Below, one piece after another: positions 7,177 to 15,885 of a stretch of 64,000 bases of DNA; position 1 is the stretch's first letter, and every line of letters starts with the position of its first letter. A model generated the notes under the pieces. It was not told where the DNA came from. It searched no databases and saw only the letters and a program-made list of their open reading frames with translations. The translations under genes and the position numbers were made by a program. Source of the stretch: Aestuariirhabdus sp049985285 (GTDB lineage Bacteria; Pseudomonadota; Gammaproteobacteria; Pseudomonadales; Aestuariirhabdaceae); the NCBI RefSeq assembly GCF_049985285.1, contig NZ_JBNIEU010000004.1:186001-250000 (forward strand), read 5' to 3'.

Positions 7177-9078
7177 TTAGTTGCTCAGTTCGAGCAGCAA
7201 CTTATTGAGGCGCTGCACATAGCCGGCCGGGTCCTTCAGGTTTCCACCCTCGGCCAGATTCGCCTGATCAAACAACACCGCGGTCAGATCACTGAATCGA
7301 TCCATATCGCTTTCATTGGCCAGTTTTTGCACCAACGGGTGTTCGGGGTTAAGTTCAAAACTGGGTTTGGAGTCGGGCACTGCCTGCCCTGCGGACTCGA
7401 GAATGCGGCGCATCTGCGCCCCCATATCCATCTCACCCACCACCAGACACGCCGGAGAGTCTGTCAGTCTGTGAGTGATACGTACCTCATCCACTTGCTC
7501 TTTGAGCTCCTCAGATACCCGCTCAACCAGATCCTTATACTCCTCGGCAACCTTCTCCTGATTGGCCTTCTCCTCCTCAGAGTCCAGCGTGCCCAAATCG
7601 AGAGCACCCTTGGCCACACTAACCAGCTGCTTGCCATCGAACTCCATCAGGTGTTGCATCAACCACTCATCGATACGATCGTAGAGTACCAGCACCTCAA
7701 TCCCCTTCTTGCGGAAGATCTCCAGGTGAGGACTGCTCTTGGCCGCGGCATAACTGTCGCCAGCAATAAAGTAGACCTTCTCCTGACCTTCCGCCATCCG
7801 TGCCACGTATTCATCGAGGGAGACATTCTGCTCCTCGCCGTCGCCGTGGGTAGAGGCAAAACGCAACAGTTTGGCGATCTTCTCCTTGTTGGCGTAATCT
7901 TCTGCTGGCCCCTCTTTCAGCACCTGACCAAACTCTTTCCAGAATAGAGCGTATTTTTCAGAGTCCTTATTAGCCAACTTACTCAGCATATCAAGCACAC
8001 GCTTGGTGAGCGCACCGCGCATAGTGTCGATCGCAGGGTCCTTCTGCAAAATCTCGCGAGATACGTTCAACGATAGGTCATTGGAGTCCACCACACCTTT
8101 GATAAAGCGCAGGTAAAGCGGCAAGAACTGCTCCGCCTCGTCCATGATAAATACGCGCTGGACGTAGAGCTTCAACCCACGAGGAATATCACGATTCCAT
8201 AGATCATGAGGCGCACGCGCAGGAATATAAAGCAGGCTGGTGTAATCAAGCTTTCCCTCAACCTTGTTATGACTCCAGCTCAGAGGATCCTCAAAGTCAT
8301 GACTAACGTGCTTATAGAACTCTTGGTACTCGTCGTCACTAAGGTCAGCCCGGGGACGAGTCCACAGTGCTGTAGCAGAGTTAACCGTCTCCTCCTCGGG
8401 AGCTTTAATCTCGGTTTCATTCTCGGCAGCAAGTTCCTCTTTCACCATGATGACTGGAACCGCGATATGGTCAGAGTACTTGCGAACGATATTGCGCAGA
8501 CGGAAGCCGTCGGCGTATTCCGTGCAATCGGGTTTCAGGTGCAGGGTGATTTCGGTACCACGGCGGTCTCGGTCAGCCGCTTCGATAGTGAACTCTCCCT
8601 CACCGCTAGACTCCCAGCGAACCGCTTCGGTTTCGCCGGCACGACGGGATACTACGGTTACCCGGTCGGCAACGATAAAGGCGGAATAGAAGCCAACCCC
8701 AAACTGACCAATCAGGCTGGCATCTTTTTTCTGGTCACCGGTTAGGGACTGCAGAAACTGCGCGGTACCAGATTTTGCGATAGTGCCAAGATTATCAATA
8801 ACCTCCTGACGGTTCATGCCGATACCGTTATCGGTTAGCGTCAGCGTATTAGCTTCGGCATCATGACTGATACGGATCGAAAGCTCGGTATCCGATTCCA
8901 GAAGGCTGCTATTGGAAAGCGCCTCGAAGCGCAATTTATCCACCGCATCGGATGCGTTGGAGATCAGCTCCCTAAGAAAAATCTCCTTATTGGAGTATAG
9001 GGAGTGGATCATCAGGTGAAGCATCTGCTTCACCTCGGTTTGAAAGCCCAGTGTCTCTTTTTGATTCTCTGTCATCAT
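7177..9078 (-). CDS. htpG: Molecular chaperone HtpG (Hsp90)
   Basis: ATP-dependent Hsp90-family chaperone of the cytoplasm. The 633-residue protein has the GHKL ATPase domain with ELISNASDAVDKLR (ATP-binding Asn), LTDNGIGM and GQFGVGFYSAF, the middle domain with the conserved NVSREILQ and the catalytic Arg region, and the C-terminal dimerisation domain. Length is normal (E. coli 624). Two ATGs stand in tandem at the start; the upstream one is used here. The gene has a sigma-32 type promoter about 75 bp upstream and a hairpin in its leader. Confidence 0.97.
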   Translation of the reverse strand: MMTENQKETLGFQTEVKQMLHLMIHSLYSNKEIFLRELISNASDAVDKLRFEALSNSSLLESDTELSIRISHDAEANTLTLTDNGIGMNRQEVIDNLGTIAKSGTAQFLQSLTGDQKKDASLIGQFGVGFYSAFIVADRVTVVSRRAGETEAVRWESSGEGEFTIEAADRDRRGTEITLHLKPDCTEYADGFRLRNIVRKYSDHIAVPVIMVKEELAAENETEIKAPEEETVNSATALWTRPRADLSDDEYQEFYKHVSHDFEDPLSWSHNKVEGKLDYTSLLYIPARAPHDLWNRDIPRGLKLYVQRVFIMDEAEQFLPLYLRFIKGVVDSNDLSLNVSREILQKDPAIDTMRGALTKRVLDMLSKLANKDSEKYALFWKEFGQVLKEGPAEDYANKEKIAKLLRFASTHGDGEEQNVSLDEYVARMAEGQEKVYFIAGDSYAAAKSSPHLEIFRKKGIEVLVLYDRIDEWLMQHLMEFDGKQLVSVAKGALDLGTLDSEEEKANQEKVAEEYKDLVERVSEELKEQVDEVRITHRLTDSPACLVVGEMDMGAQMRRILESAGQAVPDSKPSFELNPEHPLVQKLANESDMDRFSDLTAVLFDQANLAEGGNLKDPAGYVQRLNKLLLELSN

Positions 9079-9110
9079 CGTTTGGCCTGAAGATCAGTTA
9101 CTGAAAAGGT

Positions 9111-9137
9111 GTGGTACTGAAATGAAAATTTCACCAC
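9111..9137 (-). promoter_or_regulatory. Hairpin in the htpG 5' leader
   Basis: On the minus strand GTGG pairs with CCAC and TGAAAT pairs with ATTTCA around a TTTC loop, with a 3-nt bulge. It would form at the very 5' end of the transcript started by the sigma-32 promoter at 9151-9179. It lies well upstream of the ribosome binding site, so a role in mRNA stability is more likely than direct start-site masking. Confidence 0.45.
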
Positions 9138-9150
9138 ATGCAGGCACATT

Positions 9151-9179
9151 AGATGGGGGTGACCCTCCGGTATTTCAAG
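9151..9179 (-). promoter_or_regulatory. Sigma-32 (heat-shock) promoter of htpG
   Basis: The minus strand reads CTTGAAA, 14 bases, then CCCCATCT. This agrees with the sigma-32 consensus CTTGAAA-N11-16-CCCCATnT at every specified base. Initiation would fall near 9143-9145, about 66 bases before the htpG start. Confidence 0.9.
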
Positions 9180-9203
9180 AGAGTAAAAGAAACTTAAGCC
9201 TAT

Positions 9204-9899
9204 TTACTGGCCCGGCTCGCTAAGCATCATCTCTTTCAGCACCCGCGAATGGAATTCGCGATAATAGAGAATAAACACGACCAGCGTTGTGGCACCAATA
9301 AAGAACAGGGGAGATACCACCCACGCCAGGGCAGCGAGACCGAAATAGTAAGCCCTCAGTCCATAGTTGAAATGGGCAGCAGCAATCGATAACACGTTGG
9401 CGAGCCGCTGCGAATACGCAGAGCGTTCCACACCCGCGAGCTCCTCATCGTGCAGGGGTGCGCTCCCCATCAGCACCGAAGCGAAGTTGTAGACTCTCAG
9501 GCTCCAGGTAAAGGTGAAAAAAGCGTACACAAAGACCACGATCATCACCAGCACCTTCGACTCCCACAGCTGACGTGAAGTCACTTCGGTAAAAGGCAGG
9601 TCTGACAGCACAAGCATGCCGCCAGCGGGGGCACTCAGCAATGTTAGCAAACCGGCCAGCACCAGAATCGAGGTGGAGGCGAAAAACGATACGTTGCGTT
9701 CAAGGTTGGCGATGATCGCCGTGTCCGCGATTCGATTCTCCCGTTGGAGAAGGCTGCGCATCCAGTCTCCACGGTAAAGGTGGAGCACACTGGCAAGACA
9801 GGGATTTCCCTTGGCGAGATGATTCGCTACAAGGCTATACCCCACCCACACCGAAAAAAACCAGCCAACGGCTACAGCATCCAAAAGATAACCTTGCAC
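9204..9899 (-). CDS. DUF599 family membrane protein
   Basis: A 231-residue integral membrane protein with about four hydrophobic segments: residues roughly 5-25, 70-95, 115-135 and 185-210. Between them lie the family-type signatures RENRIADTAIIANLERNVSFFAS and YSQRLANVLSIAAAHFNYGLRAYYF. The biochemical function is unknown. The start is GTG at 9899, with GGGGG four bases upstream. It lies 30 bp downstream of a UbiA-family prenyltransferase gene in the same direction and is probably co-transcribed. Confidence 0.82.
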   Translation of the reverse strand: MQGYLLDAVAVGWFFSVWVGYSLVANHLAKGNPCLASVLHLYRGDWMRSLLQRENRIADTAIIANLERNVSFFASTSILVLAGLLTLLSAPAGGMLVLSDLPFTEVTSRQLWESKVLVMIVVFVYAFFTFTWSLRVYNFASVLMGSAPLHDEELAGVERSAYSQRLANVLSIAAAHFNYGLRAYYFGLAALAWVVSPLFFIGATTLVVFILYYREFHSRVLKEMMLSEPGQ

Positions 9900-9929
9900 A
9901 CAACCCCCTTTCTCATTTGTCCTGCGATC

Positions 9930-10811
9930 TTAGGAGACCAGTTCGACCGCATACACCGTAAACAGATAGCCTACGCCAAACAACATAAAATATCGCCCTG
10001 TCAGTGGTGGCAATCGCTCCCCGCCTCCACCGGGAAGCATCAATACCCGTATCAGCCAAAGCGCAAACAATAGCGATGGCACTAACCCATACAGTTTAGC
10101 CAGCAATCCCTGCTGCCAAAGGTAGCCACACAGCAGGTAATTACTGCCTAGCAGAGCAAGATACAACCCGCGCGCTGGATTGGCGCCAATGCGAACCGTA
10201 AGGGTTTTCAGCCCGTGTTGGCGGTCGGCCTCCACATCCCGCAGTTCATTACTCAGCAACAACAGGGACGACAGGAGCGCTATCGGCAGCGACAGGAGCA
10301 ACGCCTGCACACTGATCGTCGAGGTGAGTGCGTAGTAGGCTCCCAATACAAGCAATACTCCGGTAAACCAAAATACCAGTGCCACACCCAGACCCCGGCG
10401 CTTGTAATTAATCGGCTCCGCTGTGTAGTAATAGCCTCCCAAAAAACCCACTACACAGAGCGCCAGCAACCCAAGATCCGTTTTCAGGGTCAACCATAAG
10501 CCGATCAACCCTGCCACCACCCCACAGAGCACTCCGATCCGGGTGTTGCGTGAAATTAGCGCCAGTACGGCTGAACGCTCCTGATCAGAAACATCGACCC
10601 GCTCTCGCCACAGGGATTTATCACTATGATCGTTGATCAGGTTGACCGTCGCCTGCGCTAGCACACCGGCCAATATGACCAATGCGGCACGCAGCGGGTC
10701 TGAAAAACCATCCAGACCTGCTGCTAATACACCGAGGCCACAGGCGATCAACGCAACACTAAAGGAAAAAGGTCGCAGGGCCTTTATAAAACTGTATTTG
10801 CCACAATCCAT
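9930..10811 (-). CDS. UbiA-family prenyltransferase (MenA-like)
   Basis: A 293-residue protein with eight to nine membrane helices. It has two Asp-rich motifs that bind prenyl diphosphate through magnesium: NLINDHSDKS (first) and NELRDVEADRQHGLKTL (second). This arrangement, and the spacing, is closest to MenA/1,4-dihydroxy-2-naphthoate or related quinone prenyltransferases. No other men genes are nearby, so the acceptor is unknown. The ATG at 10811 is preferred over a GTG one codon earlier; no strong ribosome binding site is visible. It lies downstream of the sucD terminator. Confidence 0.82.
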   Translation of the reverse strand: MDCGKYSFIKALRPFSFSVALIACGLGVLAAGLDGFSDPLRAALVILAGVLAQATVNLINDHSDKSLWRERVDVSDQERSAVLALISRNTRIGVLCGVVAGLIGLWLTLKTDLGLLALCVVGFLGGYYYTAEPINYKRRGLGVALVFWFTGVLLVLGAYYALTSTISVQALLLSLPIALLSSLLLLSNELRDVEADRQHGLKTLTVRIGANPARGLYLALLGSNYLLCGYLWQQGLLAKLYGLVPSLLFALWLIRVLMLPGGGGERLPPLTGRYFMLFGVGYLFTVYAVELVS

Positions 10812-10860
10812 CACGAAAAAACCAATAACCTAAGGCCGCATCATAATACGCACCAGACAT

Positions 10861-10890
10861 AAAAAAGGCAGCCCAGGGCTGCCTTTTTAT
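10861..10890 (-). terminator. Terminator after sucD
   Basis: The minus strand reads AAAAAGGCAGCC-CTG-GGCTGCCTTTTTT: a 7-bp GC stem extended by A/T pairs and followed by a T-run. It lies 20 bp downstream of the sucD stop and closes the sdh-suc cluster. Confidence 0.9.
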
Positions 10891-10910
10891 TTACCAACGA
10901 ACCGCTTAGC

Positions 10911-11792
10911 TTACTTGGCGGTCCAACCGGTAATCTCTGCCAACGCATTACCAATTTCTGCCAGGCTGCGAACGGTTTTAACGCCCGCATCTTCGAGCGC
11001 TGCGAATTTTTCATCCGCCGTACCCTTACCACCAGAAATAATTGCACCCGCGTGCCCCATACGCTTACCTTTGGGGGCAGTTACGCCCGCGATGTAGGAA
11101 ACCACAGGTTTGGTCACATTAGCCTTGATATAAGCTGCTGCTTCCTCTTCCGCGGTTCCACCAATTTCGCCGATCATAACGATCGCTTCGGTCGCTGGAT
11201 CTTTCTGGAACATCTCCAAAATATCGATGAAGTTAGAACCAGGGATCGGGTCGCCGCCGATACCGACGCAAGTGGACTGACCGAACCCTGCATCGGTCGT
11301 TTGCTTGACCGCTTCGTACGTCAGGGTTCCGGAACGGGAAACAATACCGACCTTACCAGGCAGGTGAATGTGCCCTGGCATGATTCCGATCTTGCACTCA
11401 CCGGGAGTAATAACACCCGGGCAGTTAGGACCGATCAAACGCACGCCCAGCTCATCACACTTCACTTTGCACTCAAGCATATCCAGCGTCGGGATACCTT
11501 CGGTGATGCAAACAATCAACTTGATACCGCCGTTGGCCGCCTCAAGAATGGAATCCTTGCAGAAAGGTGCCGGTACGTAGATAACCGATGCATCAGCACC
11601 GGTTGCAGCAACCGCTTCCGATACAGTATTGAACACAGGCAATCCAAGGTGAACCTGTCCGCCTTTGCCGGGAGTTACGCCACCCACCATCTGGGTACCG
11701 TACTCAATAGCCTGTTCAGAGTGGAAAGTACCCTGAGCACCGGTGAATCCTTGACAGATCACCTTGGTGTCTTTGTTAATCAATACGCTCAT
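10911..11792 (-). CDS. sucD: Succinyl-CoA ligase alpha subunit
   Basis: With SucC converts succinyl-CoA to succinate with formation of ATP or GTP. The 293-residue protein has the CoA-binding Rossmann domain (CQGFTGAQGTFHSEQAIEYG), the ligase core with GPNCPGVITPGE, and the active-site phosphohistidine in RMGHAGAIISGGKGTA (about residue 250). Length is normal. Its ATG overlaps the sucC stop by one base (TAATG), typical of translational coupling for equal subunit amounts. It is the last gene of the TCA block. Confidence 0.97.
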   Translation of the reverse strand: MSVLINKDTKVICQGFTGAQGTFHSEQAIEYGTQMVGGVTPGKGGQVHLGLPVFNTVSEAVAATGADASVIYVPAPFCKDSILEAANGGIKLIVCITEGIPTLDMLECKVKCDELGVRLIGPNCPGVITPGECKIGIMPGHIHLPGKVGIVSRSGTLTYEAVKQTTDAGFGQSTCVGIGGDPIPGSNFIDILEMFQKDPATEAIVMIGEIGGTAEEEAAAYIKANVTKPVVSYIAGVTAPKGKRMGHAGAIISGGKGTADEKFAALEDAGVKTVRSLAEIGNALAEITGWTAK

Positions 11793-12958
11793 TACTTGCC
11801 CCCTGCAGCTTTCACTACTTGCTGAGCCGCATCGGTCAGACTGGTAGCCGCGATAATATCCAACCCGCTTTCAGCCAGGACCTTGGATCCTAGCTCGGCA
11901 TTGTTACCTTCCAGGCGAACCACGACGGGCACCTGAACGCCAACCTCTTTAACCGCTCCGATAACACCTTCGGCGATCAGGTCGCAACGAACAATACCAC
12001 CAAAAATATTCACCAGGACCGCTTTTACATTCTCATCGGACAGGATGATCTTGAAAGCTTCGGTAACACGCTCCTTGGTTGCACCACCACCTACATCGAG
12101 GAAGTTCGCGGGAAAACCGCCGTGCAAGGCAACGATATCCATGGTACCCATGGCCAAACCTGCACCATTAACCATGCAACCAATAGTGCCATCAAGTGCA
12201 ACGTAATTCAGTTCCCACTGGGCAGCATGGGCTTCACGCTCATCTTCCTGGCTGGGATCGTTCATTTCGCGTACCTGCGACTGGCGGTACAGCGCATTGC
12301 CATCAACACCAAGTTTGGCGTCGAGACAGTGAAGGTTACCTTCGTTGGTGATAACCAGTGGGTTGATCTCGATCAGTGCCAAATCCTTATCCTGGAACAG
12401 CTTGGCAAGGCCCAGGAAAATTTTGGTGAACTGCTTGACCTGCTCGGTGTTCAAGCCCAGCTTGAAACCAAGTTCGCGACCTTGATAAGCCTGAGCCCCA
12501 ACCAGCGGATCGATTTCAGCTTTAAGGATTTTTTCTGGTGTCTCTTCCGCAACCGTCTCGATCTCAACACCACCTTCGGTAGATGCCATGAAAACGATAC
12601 GACGGGTAGCGCGATCAACAACGGCACCAAGGTAAAGCTCGTCGGCGATGTCGGTGCACGTTTCAACCAGAATTTTACTAACTGGCTGTCCATTTTCGTC
12701 TGTCTGGTAGGTTACCAGATTCTTACCCAACCACTTCTGGGCAAACTCGCGGATCTCGTCCTTGGACTCGACCAGCTTAACGCCGCCAGCCTTACCACGC
12801 CCACCAGCGTGTACTTGTGCCTTTACTACCCACTTGTCACCACCGATACGATCAGCTGCTTGCGCTGCTTCCTCGGGGGTATCGCAGGCGTAACCCTTGG
12901 ACACCGGCAATCCATACTCGGCAAATAACTGTTTGCCCTGATACTCATGAAGGTTCAT
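11792..12958 (-). CDS. sucC: Succinyl-CoA ligase beta subunit
   Basis: The ATP-grasp subunit that binds nucleotide and succinate. At 388 residues it has the expected length. It starts with MNLHEYQGKQLFAEYGLP, the family's hallmark, has KAQVHAGGRGKAGGVK in the nucleotide-binding domain, LIEINPLV for metal binding, and the C-terminal LDVGGGA....FGGIVRCD. It is followed by an overlapping sucD. Upstream lies a 174-bp hairpin-rich spacer after lpdA. Confidence 0.97.
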   Translation of the reverse strand: MNLHEYQGKQLFAEYGLPVSKGYACDTPEEAAQAADRIGGDKWVVKAQVHAGGRGKAGGVKLVESKDEIREFAQKWLGKNLVTYQTDENGQPVSKILVETCTDIADELYLGAVVDRATRRIVFMASTEGGVEIETVAEETPEKILKAEIDPLVGAQAYQGRELGFKLGLNTEQVKQFTKIFLGLAKLFQDKDLALIEINPLVITNEGNLHCLDAKLGVDGNALYRQSQVREMNDPSQEDEREAHAAQWELNYVALDGTIGCMVNGAGLAMGTMDIVALHGGFPANFLDVGGGATKERVTEAFKIILSDENVKAVLVNIFGGIVRCDLIAEGVIGAVKEVGVQVPVVVRLEGNNAELGSKVLAESGLDIIAATSLTDAAQQVVKAAGGK

Positions 12959-12977
12959 GCTTGTTTACCGTTACTGT

Positions 12978-13109
12978 GTGCGCCAGGCGCACCGTTCCCA
13001 CCTCAATAACATCCTGACCTGGGTCAATCTGCTACCCCTAGTGCGGAAAAAGCTCCGCAAACTCGACATCGCAGCACCGCTGCGAAGCGGCAGAAGGCGC
13101 AACAGCGCC
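12978..13109 (-). other. Hairpin-rich spacer between lpdA and sucC
   Basis: Four short perfect inverted repeats lie here: GTGCGCC-A-GGCGCAC (12978-12992), TGCGGA-N6-TCCGCA (13042-13059), CCGCT-N4-AGCGG (13077-13090) and GGCGC-N4-GCGCC (13096-13109). None has a T-run, so they look like RNA processing or stability elements rather than terminators. Confidence 0.5.
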
Positions 13110-13132
13110 CTCTGACTTGTTAATTCTATTGA

Positions 13133-14575
13133 CTACTTACGCTTCTTGCGATTAGCAATATGGATAGCATGACCGTCAACGGCTAGCGCTGCTTCGTGGA
13201 ACGCCTCGGAAACCGTTGGGTGCGCAAATACGGTCAACGCGATATCTTCAACACTGGAACCGAACTCCATCGCAATAGCAGCCTGCTGAACCAGCTCCGC
13301 TGCACTTGGGCCCAGTACGTGCACCCCAAGAATACGGTCAGTTGCCTCATCGGCCACCACTTTCACCAAGCCTGCGGTATCATCTGCCGCCATTGCACGA
13401 CCACTAGCCGCGAAGGGGAAAGTACCGATCTTGTAGGCTTCACCGGACGCTTTAACCTCCTCTTCGGTCTTTCCAACCCAGGCCAGCTCGGGGTGGGTGT
13501 AGATCACAGAAGGGATCAAATCATAATTCATTTGCATGGTGTGGCCGGCAATCAGGTCCGCTACCATCACGCCCTCTTCGGACGCTTTGTGCGCAAGCAT
13601 TGGGCCACGCACTACGTCACCGATGGCGTAGACACCAGGCACACCCGTGCGGCACTGATCATCAACAAAGATAAAACCACGCTCATCCATGTTGACACCG
13701 CAATCGGCAGCAAGGGCGTTCTCGGTATAGGGGCGACGACCAACAGCAACAATCAACTTGTCGAACGTCACTTTTTGCTCATCACCTTTCTGGTCCAGAT
13801 AGGTAACGGTTACCTCGTCACCGTTGATCTCGGATCCGGTTACACGCGCACCGAGACGCACATCCAGCCCCTGCTTCTTATAGACCTTGAGAGATTCTTT
13901 CGCTACCTGTTGGTCAGCCATCGCAAGAAATGCTTCCTGAGCCTCTAGTACGATAACCTCGGCGCCTAAACGCCCCCAAACACTACCGAGCTCAAGACCG
14001 ATAACACCAGCGCCGATGACACCCAAACGCTTGGGGACCGACTGGAACTTCAGTGCACCCGTCGAATCAACGATGATATCGCCGGTCTTGGGAGCTGGAG
14101 GAATATCGATCGGGCTGGAGCCTGTTGCAATAATAATATTCTCGCATTCGATCACTTCAGCCTTACCTTCGGGGTTGGTTACTTCAACCTGGTGCGCACC
14201 CAGCACCTTGCCGGTGCCGACAAACGAAGTCACGCCGTTGGCTTTAAACAAGCCTGCAACACCATTGGTGAGGTTCTCGACGATGCCATCCTTGCGCTTG
14301 ATCATGGTGGGGACGTCGATTTCGACCTTACCCAGGCTGATCCCGTGCTGGTCCATCTTGTTGCTGTTCTCGTAGAACTTCCACGAGCTATCCAATAGTG
14401 CCTTGGAGGGGATGCAACCCACATTCAAGCAGGTGCCGCCCAATGCCGGCTTACCATCTTTCTTGGTCCAGCGCTCAATACAGGCTGTTTTAAGACCCAA
14501 CTGAGCCGCCCGGATAGCGGCTACATAACCGCCGGGACCGGCACCGATTACTACTACGTCAAACTGTTTTGCCAT
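13133..14575 (-). CDS. lpdA: Dihydrolipoamide dehydrogenase (E3)
   Basis: The flavoprotein that reoxidises lipoyl groups of the 2-oxoglutarate dehydrogenase complex with NAD+. The 480-residue protein has the FAD motif VIGAGPGGYVAAIRAAQLG, the redox-active disulfide in GGTCLNVGCIPSK, the NAD-binding GVIGAGVIGLELGSVW, the second FAD motif YAIGDVV, and the catalytic HAHPTVSE-type His near the C-terminus (FAHPTVSEAFHEA). It is downstream of sucB (59 bp), so it is the E3 of this complex. Confidence 0.96.
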   Translation of the reverse strand: MAKQFDVVVIGAGPGGYVAAIRAAQLGLKTACIERWTKKDGKPALGGTCLNVGCIPSKALLDSSWKFYENSNKMDQHGISLGKVEIDVPTMIKRKDGIVENLTNGVAGLFKANGVTSFVGTGKVLGAHQVEVTNPEGKAEVIECENIIIATGSSPIDIPPAPKTGDIIVDSTGALKFQSVPKRLGVIGAGVIGLELGSVWGRLGAEVIVLEAQEAFLAMADQQVAKESLKVYKKQGLDVRLGARVTGSEINGDEVTVTYLDQKGDEQKVTFDKLIVAVGRRPYTENALAADCGVNMDERGFIFVDDQCRTGVPGVYAIGDVVRGPMLAHKASEEGVMVADLIAGHTMQMNYDLIPSVIYTHPELAWVGKTEEEVKASGEAYKIGTFPFAASGRAMAADDTAGLVKVVADEATDRILGVHVLGPSAAELVQQAAIAMEFGSSVEDIALTVFAHPTVSEAFHEAALAVDGHAIHIANRKKRK

Positions 14576-14634
14576 GATTATTTCCTGCTAAAGCTGTATT
14601 GATAAAATCCGCTGAAATCCGGTAATACCCCGAA

Positions 14635-15840
14635 TTATACCTCCAGCAGGAATCGAGCGGGATCTTCGAGCAGATCTTTGATCGTTACCAGGAAGGTTAC
14701 CGCTTCCTTGCCATCCAGTAGACGATGATCATAAGAGAGCGCGAGGTACATCATCGGCAAAATCTCGACCTTGCCATTCACCGCCATCGGGCGCTCCTGA
14801 ATCTTGTGCATACCCAGAATCGCCGATTGGGGCATATTCAAGATAGGCGTTGAAAGCAGTGAACCAAAAACACCGCCATTGGAAATGGTGAAAGTACCGC
14901 CGGTCATATCTTCGATACCAAGCTTGCCCTCGCGCGCCTTAAGGCCATACTCGCGGATACCATTTTCAATATCGGCCAAGCCCATGCTGTCGGTATCGCG
15001 CAGGACCGGTACAACCAACCCACGATCAGAGGAAACCGCTACACCGATATCCTGATAGCCATGGTAAACCACATCGTCACCGTCAATAGAGGCGTTAACA
15101 ACGGGTTGCCGCTTCAGTGCTTCGACACAGGCCTTAACAAAAAAGCCCATAAAGCCCACACGCACGCCATGCTTCTTTTCGAACAGCTCCTGGTACTGCT
15201 TACGCAGATCCATGATTGGCTTCATATTCACTTCATTGAACGTAGTCAGCATCGCGGTCATCTGCTGCGCTTCAACCAGGCGTTCGGCAACCCGCTTGCG
15301 CAAGCGCGTCATCGGAACCCGCTTTTCAACTCGCTCACCGGTGAATACCGGTGCGCTGGCATCCACTTTTGCCACAGAAGCGGAGGCAGTCTGTTGCGGT
15401 GCGGCAGCGGCTTTGATTGCGTCTTCTTTAGTGACACGCCCGCCTTTACCCGTACCGGTAATCTGGTTTGGATCAAGGCCTTTTTCGTCGGCGATCTTAC
15501 GCGCTGCAGGGCTCAAAATCGCATCTTTAGCGGCGGCAGGTGCCACGGCTTCAGCCGCAGGTGCTGCAGCTGGCGCGGCCGCAGGAGCAGCCGAGGCGGC
15601 GGCACCCACTTCAAAAATCGCGATCACCTCGTCGCTCAAAACAGTATCACCCTCCCCTTTGGTGATCTCTTTAAGAACACCATCGTTGGGGGCCAATACT
15701 TCCAGAACCACCTTATCGGTTTCAATATCTGCCAGTAAATCATCTCGGGATACAGCTTCGCCTGGTTGCTTATGCCAAGTTGCGATGGTTCCGTCGGCTA
15801 CCGACTCAGGGAAACTGGGGGCTTTGATTTCAGTACTCAT
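14635..15840 (-). CDS. sucB: Dihydrolipoyl succinyltransferase (E2 of OGDH)
   Basis: The core of the 2-oxoglutarate dehydrogenase complex, which transfers succinyl groups to CoA. The 401-residue protein has one lipoyl domain (lysine in IETDKVVLEV, about residue 43), an Ala-rich hinge (residues about 78-105), the E1/E3-binding domain (LSPAARKIADEKGLDPNQITGTG), a second hinge, and the catalytic domain ending in SYDHRLLDGKEAVTFL with the active-site His. Length matches E. coli SucB (about 405). It lies 45 bp after sucA. Confidence 0.97.
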   Translation of the reverse strand: MSTEIKAPSFPESVADGTIATWHKQPGEAVSRDDLLADIETDKVVLEVLAPNDGVLKEITKGEGDTVLSDEVIAIFEVGAAASAAPAAAPAAAPAAEAVAPAAAKDAILSPAARKIADEKGLDPNQITGTGKGGRVTKEDAIKAAAAPQQTASASVAKVDASAPVFTGERVEKRVPMTRLRKRVAERLVEAQQMTAMLTTFNEVNMKPIMDLRKQYQELFEKKHGVRVGFMGFFVKACVEALKRQPVVNASIDGDDVVYHGYQDIGVAVSSDRGLVVPVLRDTDSMGLADIENGIREYGLKAREGKLGIEDMTGGTFTISNGGVFGSLLSTPILNMPQSAILGMHKIQERPMAVNGKVEILPMMYLALSYDHRLLDGKEAVTFLVTIKDLLEDPARFLLEV

Positions 15841-15885
15841 GTGTTTGGTTCCTATAACCGCTTTTTTCAGGGTTCGCTATTTGGC

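Noticed and set aside
11052..11825. A 257-codon frame antisense to sucD
   Set aside because: Complementary to a certain sucD gene, with no motif and an improbable His/Asn/Arg-rich composition.
12122..12928. A 268-codon frame antisense to sucC
   Set aside because: Same reason: it mirrors sucC, and no upstream signals support it.
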